Source of the DNA: Allomesorhizobium camelthorni
GTDB lineage: Bacteria; Pseudomonadota; Alphaproteobacteria; Rhizobiales; Rhizobiaceae
Reading direction: 5' to 3'
Length of the DNA: 51,712 nt
NCBI RefSeq assembly: GCF_011045125.1
Contig: NZ_JAAKZF010000041.1
Coordinates: 1 to 51,712, forward strand
Shown: positions 45,975 through 51,712 of the stretch, in pieces
Layout: the number at the start of each line of letters is the position of its first letter
How positions within the stretch are numbered: position 1 is the first letter of the stretch
Notes under the pieces: model-generated
Databases searched by the model: none
The model's input: only the letters and a program-made list of their open reading frames with translations
Told to the model about the DNA's origin: nothing
Made by a program: the position numbers and the translations under genes

Positions 45975-46787
45975 GTGGCCGCTCCCTTCCAGCCATTCGA
46001 GCCGCATGGCCGGGGCGGCCCGCGCATCCGCGAAATCCCGCTGCGCATGGTGTTGCCCAACCTGATCACAGTGCTGGCGATCTGCGCCGGCCTCTCCGGG
46101 ATCAGGCTGGCCTTCGAGCACCGCTTCGAGACGGCGGTTGCGATGGTGCTGATCGCCGCTTTCCTCGACGGCATAGACGGCCGCGTCGCGCGGATGCTCA
46201 AGGCGACATCGAAGTTCGGCGCGCAGATGGATTCGCTGGCCGACATCGTCAATTTCGGCGTGGCCCCAGCGCTGGTTCTCTACGCCTATCTGCTCGATCA
46301 GGCCGGCTCGCCGGGCTGGATCGCGGCATTGCTGTTCGCCATCGCCTGCGGCCTGAGGCTCGCCCGGTTCAATGTGCTCGACGAGGATTTGAGCCGCCCG
46401 GCCTGGCAGGCCGAATATTTCGTCGGCGTGCCGGCTCCTGCGGGGGCGGTGGTCGTGCTTCTTCCAATCTATCTGGTCTTCATCGGCGCCATCGAGCCCG
46501 GTCGCATGGTTGCTTTCATCAGTTCCGGATTCACCGTCCTCATCGCCATCCTGCTGGTCAGCCGGCTGCCGATCTACTCCGGCAAGAAATTCAGGATTCC
46601 CGGCGACAAGGTGCTGCCGGGGATATTGGCCGTGGTGTTCTTCGTGTTGTTGTTGTCGACCTATACCTGGGAGACGCTGGCGGTTTCGGTGATCGCCTAT
46701 CTGCTGTTCCTGCCGCTCAGCGCGCGCGCTTATTCGCGGCGGGCGAAGCTCGAAGAGGCGAAGGCCGCCAAGCCTTCGGCGGAGTGA
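45975..46787 (+). CDS. pssA: phosphatidylserine synthase
   Basis: A 270-aa integral membrane CDP-alcohol phosphatidyltransferase joining CDP-diacylglycerol and serine. The catalytic signature D-G-x2-A-R-x8-G-x3-D-x3-D is readable in DGIDGRVARMLKATSKFGAQMDSLAD (about residues 60-85). About eight hydrophobic helices span the protein. The start is GTG at 45975, giving AAPFQPFEPHGRGGPRIREIPLRMVLPNLIT as in relatives; no strong ribosome site is seen, so it probably depends on coupling to psd. Its stop is 19 bases from the convergent Aas-like gene. Confidence 0.95.
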   Translation: MAAPFQPFEPHGRGGPRIREIPLRMVLPNLITVLAICAGLSGIRLAFEHRFETAVAMVLIAAFLDGIDGRVARMLKATSKFGAQMDSLADIVNFGVAPALVLYAYLLDQAGSPGWIAALLFAIACGLRLARFNVLDEDLSRPAWQAEYFVGVPAPAGAVVVLLPIYLVFIGAIEPGRMVAFISSGFTVLIAILLVSRLPIYSGKKFRIPGDKVLPGILAVVFFVLLLSTYTWETLAVSVIAYLLFLPLSARAYSRRAKLEEAKAAKPSAE

Positions 46788-46806
46788 TCGTTCCTTTTGG
46801 CCATGC

Positions 46807-49038
46807 TTATGCCGCGGCGCTGAGCCCCAGCCGCTCGAGCGCCAGATGCCGCGCCGACGCATAGTCGGTCTTGCCAGATCCGAGCACCGGGATTTCCTCG
46901 ACCTTGACGATGTCCTGCGGCACCATCAGTTCGGCAGCACCCGCCTTCTTGCCGTATTGACGTAGCGCGTTGGGATCGGCGTCTCCCGCCGTTGTGACCA
47001 GCACGATGCGCTCGCCGCGGCGCTTGTCGGGCACGGAGACGACCGCATGCCGCTCCTCCGGCCACAGCGACTGCACCAGCATTTCGACCGCGCCCAGCGA
47101 GACCATCTCGCCGGCAATCTTGGCGAAGCGCTTGGCGCGGCCGCGAATGGTGATGTAGCCGTCGCGGTCGACGGAGACGATGTCGCCGGTGTCGTGCCAG
47201 TCGCCTGCCAGCGGCTGCAATTCGCCGGGCCGGTCGGCGGTCATGTAGCCGAGCATGATGTTGGGGCCGCTGAGCAACAGCCGGCCGCCCTCCGCGACGC
47301 CTTTCACCGGCTCCAGCCGCATGCGCATGCCGGGCAGCAGCCGGCCGACCGTGCCCTCGCGGCTGTGCGTGGCCGAATTGACGGCAACGACGGGCGCTGC
47401 CTCGGTCAGCCCGAAGCCCTCAAGGATCTCCGCGCCGAAGCGCTCGCGCCATATGCGGCGGGTCTCGCTTCTGACGCTTTCGGCGCCGGAGACGGCGAAG
47501 CGCAGGCTCGAGAAATCACCGTCGCCGGCGGTCCTGGCATAGGCCGACAGGAAGGTGTCGGTGCCGAACATGAAGGTTGGCCGAGCCTTTGCCGCGACTT
47601 CCGGAATGAGCTTGTAGTGCAGCGGCGAGGGATAGAGGAACAGTTTTACGCCGCTGACGAGCGGCAGGATCGTCCCGCCGGTCAGCCCGAACGAGTGGAA
47701 GACCGGCAGCACGTTCAGAAGCTTGTCCTGCGGCGAAATCGAGATCCGCGCCTCTACCTGCGCGGCGTTGGCGAGCAGATTGCGGTGCGACAGCACGACG
47801 GCTTTCGGCGCCCCCTCGGAGCCGGAGGTAAACAGGATCACCGCCGGTTTGCCGGAATTCTCCTGCGGGGCGAGCGGCGGCCGCCATTGCAAGGCGGCGG
47901 TGAGTTTCTCAAGCGGCGTCGCGCTGTCGCGCAACTCCTCCAGCCAGACGAATGTCGCGCCGCCCGCCTCGGCGGCCTGGACGATATCGGCAAGCCCGGC
48001 CTTGTCGATGAAGGCGCGAGAAGACACGATGGTCCGGATGAGCGCCGTGCGCACCGCCGTGGTGACGCTGGCCGGGCCGGCCGTATAGTTGATCATCGCG
48101 GCGACGCGGCCTGCAGACGTCAAAGCGAGCAGCGACAGCACCACGCCGTTGGCGTTGGGCAGAAGGATTCCAACGGCTTCGCCGGGCGCGGTGGAAGCGG
48201 AAAGGCGGCGGCCGAGCACACGCGCGCCAATGAACAGGCGCTTGTAGCTCATCGAGCCGCTGACCACGTCCTCGACGATCGGATGGGCCAATCCGTAACG
48301 GTCGGCGGCGTCGCGGATCGCCAGGAACAGCGTGCGGTCGAGATCGGCGGCGGCGAAGCGGGCCTCCGCCACGCGGTCGAAAAGCGCGGTCGAAGCGGAC
48401 GCCGACTGCGCGCCCGACCGGACCGTCAGTTCGGCGATGGTCATCGGCGGCAGCGTGGTGATAGAGAGGCGCGGAAACAGCCGGCGCGGCGCTTTTTCGG
48501 CTGGCGTCAGCGAGAACGGCAGATGCCGCGCGCCGGCGACGAAGACAGGCACAATCCGGGCGTCGGCCTGCATGGCGATGCGCGCCACCGCGCGGTAGAG
48601 GCGGAACGATTTGACGTCCGGCTCGATATTGTCGGGGATATAGACCGCGAGCCTGCCATTGCCCTTCAAGACGCGCACGAGCCGGCGGCTGACGAAAACA
48701 TGCTCGGCATTGAAGGCGATGGTGCGGGAAAGCTCCCGCCACGGCTCCAGCCAGGGCGATTTCGCCGACCATTCGTCGAGGATGTGCAGCGTGTTTTCGG
48801 GCAGGAGCGCCAGCATCAGCGCCGGGTCGAGGCGCGACTGGTGCGTCACCACATAGATAACCGGCCGGGGCGCCTTGTGGGCCTCGCGCATCGCCTGGTC
48901 CTCGATGCGATAGGCGAGCTTCAGCGGTGCGTAGAGCAGCGCCTGATGCACGGTGAGGCCAAGGCGCAGCTTCTGCAGCAGGGCGAAAGCCGCATAGGCA
49001 AGCGCAAGTGCGAGCAGAGCAAGGCTGACCAGGATCAT
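46807..49038 (-). CDS. Aas-like lysophospholipid acyltransferase/acyl-ACP synthetase
   Basis: A 743-aa two-domain enzyme. An N-terminal membrane helix (residues 2-22) leads to a PlsC-type acyltransferase domain (about 40-220) with the HX4D catalytic motif THQSRLD (His66, Asp71). The remaining two thirds are an adenylate-forming acyl-activating domain with the ATP loop FTSGSEGAPK, FGLTEAAPVVAVN and the HDTGD and RGRAKRFAKIAGE hinge motifs. This matches Aas, which re-acylates 2-lysophosphatidylethanolamine at the inner membrane. GGGAGG lies seven bases before the ATG at 49038; the frame continues upstream without similarity. Convergent with psd-pssA. Confidence 0.88.
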   Translation of the reverse strand: MILVSLALLALALAYAAFALLQKLRLGLTVHQALLYAPLKLAYRIEDQAMREAHKAPRPVIYVVTHQSRLDPALMLALLPENTLHILDEWSAKSPWLEPWRELSRTIAFNAEHVFVSRRLVRVLKGNGRLAVYIPDNIEPDVKSFRLYRAVARIAMQADARIVPVFVAGARHLPFSLTPAEKAPRRLFPRLSITTLPPMTIAELTVRSGAQSASASTALFDRVAEARFAAADLDRTLFLAIRDAADRYGLAHPIVEDVVSGSMSYKRLFIGARVLGRRLSASTAPGEAVGILLPNANGVVLSLLALTSAGRVAAMINYTAGPASVTTAVRTALIRTIVSSRAFIDKAGLADIVQAAEAGGATFVWLEELRDSATPLEKLTAALQWRPPLAPQENSGKPAVILFTSGSEGAPKAVVLSHRNLLANAAQVEARISISPQDKLLNVLPVFHSFGLTGGTILPLVSGVKLFLYPSPLHYKLIPEVAAKARPTFMFGTDTFLSAYARTAGDGDFSSLRFAVSGAESVRSETRRIWRERFGAEILEGFGLTEAAPVVAVNSATHSREGTVGRLLPGMRMRLEPVKGVAEGGRLLLSGPNIMLGYMTADRPGELQPLAGDWHDTGDIVSVDRDGYITIRGRAKRFAKIAGEMVSLGAVEMLVQSLWPEERHAVVSVPDKRRGERIVLVTTAGDADPNALRQYGKKAGAAELMVPQDIVKVEEIPVLGSGKTDYASARHLALERLGLSAAA

Positions 49039-49946
49039 GCCACAACCTCCCAACGCATTGTCTCGCCGCCGCCGGACACCGCGACTGAGAAAACTAGACG
49101 AAGCTGGCGGAACGTCAATGCGGTGTATGCGGGTGTTGGGGGCGTTAACGCATTCCTTTCCGGTTTGCCGCAAGGGACAGTTTATTACTTTTTCCGCCCG
49201 CACTTCTCCGTTGCCACGCCCGCTCTCGCGTCTGGCCATTGTGGGAAGCGGCGCATGGCAACCACGCCTAATCAATTTAATGAGTTGACGCGCTGCCATG
49301 CGCCGCCGGCGTTTTCTCCCCTTGCCGCTCCCGGCCCATCGCCCTGTCCCGGTATTCTGGGACGGAGCGCGGGCGCACAAGCGCGACCCGGGGCCGGAGC
49401 GCCCCGCGCGACCATGCGGGAGTCATCTCCGGCGCCACACTTGCCTGGATGCCGGTCGTGCACACCCGTTCCCACCAGCAAGCTGCCGGGATGGAGTATG
49501 CGGGAGGCGGCAGGGGATGTGGATAAACAAGGGTGCGAAGATTCTTCAAGAATCTTACATCCCTTTGATCTGCAAAGGATATTTCTTCGGTTGGGCAGGA
49601 ACGGGGACGAGATTTGTTCACTTTGGGCTGGCGGCGCGCTGCAATGACCAGACATACTAGGGGAAGTTTTGGCAGTGTCGGCTCTGGGTTGGTGGTGAGC
49701 AGTCACCCAAGGCTGGCACGCGGAACGACCGTAAGGCGGACAAAGCGGCCGGTCGGAGGCATGCTCCGGGATGACAGCATTTCGACCGTCTGCCGACCGG
49801 CAGGTTCCGGAGGGTTGGTGGGATAGCTGCCCTTTATGCACGCGCCATCTCGTCGGGGTTCGCCACCAAAGCGGGCCGTTCCCGTCGCTTTGGGCCCAAC
49901 CCGAGACCGGAATTCAGCGGCGATTTCCATCCGGCGAGTCGCGAAA
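49039..49946. other. about 900-bp gene-poor region
   Basis: Overlapping GC-rich reading frames exist on both strands but none has a ribosome site, family motifs or natural amino-acid composition. The stretch 49039-49100 is the leader of the Aas-like gene. A TGTGGATAA box and two hairpins cluster at 49518-49578. The rest, including 49660-49946, shows nothing that I can identify. Confidence 0.6.
49518..49578. promoter_or_regulatory. DnaA-box-like sequence next to paired GANTC palindromes
   Basis: TGTGGATAA (49518-49526) is an exact DnaA box on the minus strand. Twelve bases on, AAGATTCTT-C-AAGAATCTT (49538-49556) is a perfect palindrome containing two GANTC sites, targets of the alphaproteobacterial CcrM methylase. 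CCTTTG/CAAAGG (49562-49567 with 49573-49578) forms another hairpin. The cluster suggests replication or cell-cycle control, or a structured RNA, but only one DnaA box is present. Confidence 0.35.
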
Positions 49947-50480
49947 TCAAGCAGGAACGTAGGTCAACCTGATCACATCCTCGCCAATCCGATCATTAGT
50001 CACAAGGCGGAGAGGCGGCTGGGGTCCAGCGAAATATGGTTTGCCGTGACCAAGCACGACGGGGTGCAGGTAGATTCGATACTCATCGATCAGGCCAAGT
50101 TCAGTGAGGCTTTGCGCCAAATTCGGGCCAGCAACTTCGATCTCCCCGGCGCGCTCGGCCTTCAGCTCGCGGATCGCCCTCTCGAGATCGCCCTTGACGA
50201 GCGTTGCGTTAGGGCCGACCTCCTTCAACGTCCGCGAGACGACCCATTTGGGCTGCTTGCGCCACGCGGCCGCGAAGGCCGCTCCCTCCGGCTCCCAGTC
50301 GGTATGGTCATCGTCCCAATAGCGCATGAGTTCATACATCTTGCGGCCATAGATACTGCCCGCCTGTCCCTCGGCCTCCTCGATGAAGTGGCGGAAGAGC
50401 GTCGGGCTAGGGCCCGGCAACGTCATGTGGTCGACGTAACCGTCGAGGGACTGGTTCATTCCGAACACGAGCTTGGCCAT
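49947..50480 (-). CDS. RibD C-terminal/dihydrofolate-reductase-like protein
   Basis: A 177-aa protein of the RibD_C/DHFR-like reductase family (PF01872), cytoplasmic and NADPH-dependent in characterised relatives. It begins MAKLVFGMNQSLDGYVDH, followed by GSIYGRKMYELMRYWDDDH, PKWVVSRTLKEVGPNATLVKGDLERAIRELKAE, IEVAGPNLAQSLTELGLIDEYRIYLHPVVLGHGKPYF, all family landmarks. It is a stand-alone reductase, not the riboflavin enzyme. A truncated copy of its first 45 codons lies at 51217-51354. It is 98 bases downstream, on the same strand, of the MBL-fold gene. Confidence 0.88.
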   Translation of the reverse strand: MAKLVFGMNQSLDGYVDHMTLPGPSPTLFRHFIEEAEGQAGSIYGRKMYELMRYWDDDHTDWEPEGAAFAAAWRKQPKWVVSRTLKEVGPNATLVKGDLERAIRELKAERAGEIEVAGPNLAQSLTELGLIDEYRIYLHPVVLGHGKPYFAGPQPPLRLVTNDRIGEDVIRLTYVPA

Positions 50481-50578
50481 ACGTTCATTCTCCTCCCAAG
50501 CGCCGCGCGATCGAGGCGCAATGCAATATGGATTTCAGATGTGCTTGTCCCGGCCGCCCGGAGCGCCGGCGCGATGCC

Positions 50579-51223
50579 TTATACGGTGCGGGGTCGCCAC
50601 GGCTTGTGCTCGTGCGCGAGCCAGACCAGTTCAGGGTCGAGCGCGCGCACCCGCAGCTGGCCTTCGGTGTGCGGCTCGTCAAGCTCGCCAAACCAAACCG
50701 CCACGTCGCCGCCAACGACGACCGGGCGCCCGCCAGTCTCGACGACCACGACCTGCATGCCGGCTGTGTGGCCCGGCGCCGGGACGAGCCGGAGCCCGGG
50801 AAGCAGCTCGAGTTCGCCGTCGACTGGCACATACCGCACGCCGGGCGCATCGACCCACTCGCGAATGGTGTAGTCGTCCTCGCTGTGGGCGTCGTCGAGC
50901 TCCCGACGCTGGACGTAGATCGGCTTGCCGGCGAAGAGGTGGTTGCCGCCGCAATGGTCGGCGTGCATGTGTGTGTTGACGACGATGTCGATGCCGGCGA
51001 GGTCGAAGTCCTGCTTGCTCAGTGGATGGAGGCGGGGATCGAGGTCGGCCACCGCCGGGTGCAGCTCCGTCATGCCGGTGTCGACCAGTATGCGCGCATC
51101 GGGATGGTCGATGACGTGCACGTAGACTGGCATCCGCTCGCCCTCGGCGAGCAGGTCGGCAACGAGGATTGGCGTGATGGTGATTGAGGCGCAGGCGTTC
51201 GTCTTTTTCATCTCCGTCAACAT
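50579..51223 (-). CDS. metallo-beta-lactamase-fold hydrolase (lactonase-like)
   Basis: A 214-aa MBL-fold hydrolase resembling N-acyl-homoserine lactonases. The zinc motif is NTHMHADHCGG (HxHxDH), preceded by DTGMTE. Later ligands are in PAPGHTAG and GGDVAVW, with a terminal LAHEHKPW His. The resemblance to AiiA-type quorum-quenching enzymes is a family-level observation; substrate is unproven. The ATG at 51223 overlaps the stop codon of the truncated reductase copy, and no separate ribosome site is seen, so translation may be coupled to it. An internal ATG at 51211 is an alternative. Confidence 0.85.
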   Translation of the reverse strand: MLTEMKKTNACASITITPILVADLLAEGERMPVYVHVIDHPDARILVDTGMTELHPAVADLDPRLHPLSKQDFDLAGIDIVVNTHMHADHCGGNHLFAGKPIYVQRRELDDAHSEDDYTIREWVDAPGVRYVPVDGELELLPGLRLVPAPGHTAGMQVVVVETGGRPVVVGGDVAVWFGELDEPHTEGQLRVRALDPELVWLAHEHKPWRPRTV

Positions 51224-51354
51224 TTTTGCACGCTGCCGGCCAAGCCGCGCATGTCCCCGATGAAGTGGCGAAAGGGCGTGGGGCTTGGCTCAAACGCCAT
51301 ATGGTCGACGTAGCCGTCCAGGGACTGGTTCATTCCGAACACGAGCTCGGCCAT
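51217..51354 (-). pseudogene. truncated copy of the DHFR-like reductase gene
   Basis: A 45-codon fragment, MAELVFGMNQSLDGYVDHMAF..., matches the first 38 or so residues of the complete gene at 49947-50480 and then breaks off after LAGSV, where the MBL gene begins. Its start codon still has a good ribosome site (AGGA with suitable spacing). The stop TGA at 51219 falls inside the MBL start region (ATGTTGA). The fragment probably arose by duplication and recombination, and now serves as a leader that couples translation to the MBL gene. Confidence 0.75.
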
Positions 51355-51712
51355 GCCACTTCCTTTCCTCACGCGGCGCATCCGCGATGATGATTGCATT
51401 ATGCAACCGGTTGTAAGCTATATCAACTGATCTTATCTTGCAATCGGTTTTTGAAGTGCGCATGAACGACCCCCGGCCTCCCGACACACCCCACCGCGAC
51501 GTGAACGGACGGCGGCTTCTTAGACCGGGCGACAGACGCCAGACGGCCGAGATTGTGGCGCGAAGCGGCCATTCATTGCAGGGCTGGCGGATGTCGCATT
51601 TTAGGCTCGACCCTGCCGTTCCTTAATCCAAGCACGAACGGCAGGGGTGGGTCGATTGTGTTGAAAAAGTCCGGGTTGAAGCAGCCTTGAAGTGCTGATT
51701 CAGTCTTCTTTA
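51355..51712. other. right-edge region, possible regulator remnant and mobile-element end
   Basis: Only a 54-codon ORF (ATG 51462 to 51626, MNDPRPPDTPHRDV...) is present. It has no recognisable domain and may be the remnant of a divergently transcribed regulator. Bases 51611-51621 and 51636-51646 are 11-bp perfect inverted repeats with a 14-base loop. The following GTGTTGAAAAAGTC resembles, from memory, terminal sequence of some DDE transposon families. The window ends before any transposase frame could be seen. Confidence 0.3.
51394..51450. promoter_or_regulatory. dyad-rich promoter/operator region
   Basis: TTGCAT-T-ATGCAA (51394-51406) and CAACCGGTTG (51404-51413) are overlapping palindromes. 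TGCAACCGGTTG (51402-51413) recurs as TGCAATCGGTTT at 51439-51450, a 37-bp-spaced direct repeat. The patch is AT-rich compared with its surroundings, and lies upstream of the minus-strand reductase/MBL genes. It looks like the operator of a dimeric repressor, not encoded within the window. Confidence 0.5.

Noticed and set aside
43440-46862. A 1140-codon open frame on the minus strand across the Atm1, psd and pssA genes
   Set aside because: It is the mirror of well-supported plus-strand genes. Its product is Arg/His/Asp-rich with no fold or motif, as is usual for antisense frames in GC-rich DNA.
49153-49160. GTTAAC considered as a CtrA half site
   Set aside because: It lacks the second TTAA at the right spacing and does not match the extended TTAACCAT half site.
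47047-49647. An 866-codon plus-strand open frame opposite the Aas-like gene
   Set aside because: It is antisense to a gene with complete catalytic motifs, its composition is unnatural, and it has no family similarity.
49272-49930. Overlapping frames of 75-189 codons on the minus strand in the gene-free region
   Set aside because: Composition rich in Arg, Pro, Ser and Cys, no ribosome sites, no domain; more like noncoding DNA than decayed genes, though a degraded gene cannot be excluded.

Overview
The window reads as a high-GC chromosomal segment from an alphaproteobacterium of the order Hyphomicrobiales (Rhizobiales), most likely a Mesorhizobium-like member of the Phyllobacteriaceae. The reasons are the RopA/Omp2b-type porins, the gene order dapA-smpB / rpoZ-rsh-pyrE-acpS-lepB-rnc-era-recO, a single bifunctional RSH protein, the psd-pssA pair, and long palindromic intergenic repeats that I recall from rhizobial genomes. 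The genus is inferred from memory of gene content, not from a search.

Layout. 1-2600: two tandem porin genes (the first cut by the window edge), each closed by a nearly identical terminator. 2638-7528: an alpha/beta hydrolase, a soluble lytic transglycosylase, dapA and smpB, with a 155-bp palindromic repeat between dapA and smpB. 7589-9453: a BrnT-type toxin-antitoxin pair behind a palindromic operator, then a family 5 uracil-DNA glycosylase with a NYN-domain nuclease. 9729-17299: a tightly packed housekeeping run, rpoZ to recO, ending in a PaaI-type thioesterase. 17440-22944: a large DUF2339 membrane protein, an MFS transporter and an ECF sigma/anti-sigma pair. 23146-25881: a GNAT acetyltransferase coupled to a RLAN-ATP-grasp ligase (an uncharacterised amidoligase pair, and the best candidate here for an undescribed system), then a small exported Gly/Ala-rich protein. 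26004-33964: a YfbR-like HD phosphohydrolase, ygfZ, pyrC, small Rhizobiales-type proteins flanking two CtrA-like sites, a Nudix hydrolase, an SRAP protein, a 51-aa ORF and cysS.

34001-38792: two homologous MITE-like palindromic elements in opposite orientation bracket a five-gene block (DUF559, VOC, two GFA genes, a proline iminopeptidase); the second sits directly before cimA. 38864-46787: rarD, DUF1428, a LOG-family protein, a LysM envelope protein, an ArsR regulator whose start codon lies inside a 27-bp palindrome, an Atm1-type exporter, and psd-pssA for phosphatidylethanolamine synthesis. A convergent Aas-like acyltransferase/acyl-activating enzyme (46807-49038) fits recycling of the same phospholipid.

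49039-51712: a gene-poor, accessory-looking end. It has about 900 bp without a gene, a RibD/DHFR-like reductase, a metallo-beta-lactamase-fold hydrolase, a truncated second copy of the reductase, and inverted-repeat sequence at the right edge that may be the start of a mobile element. No rRNA, tRNA or CRISPR array was seen anywhere.
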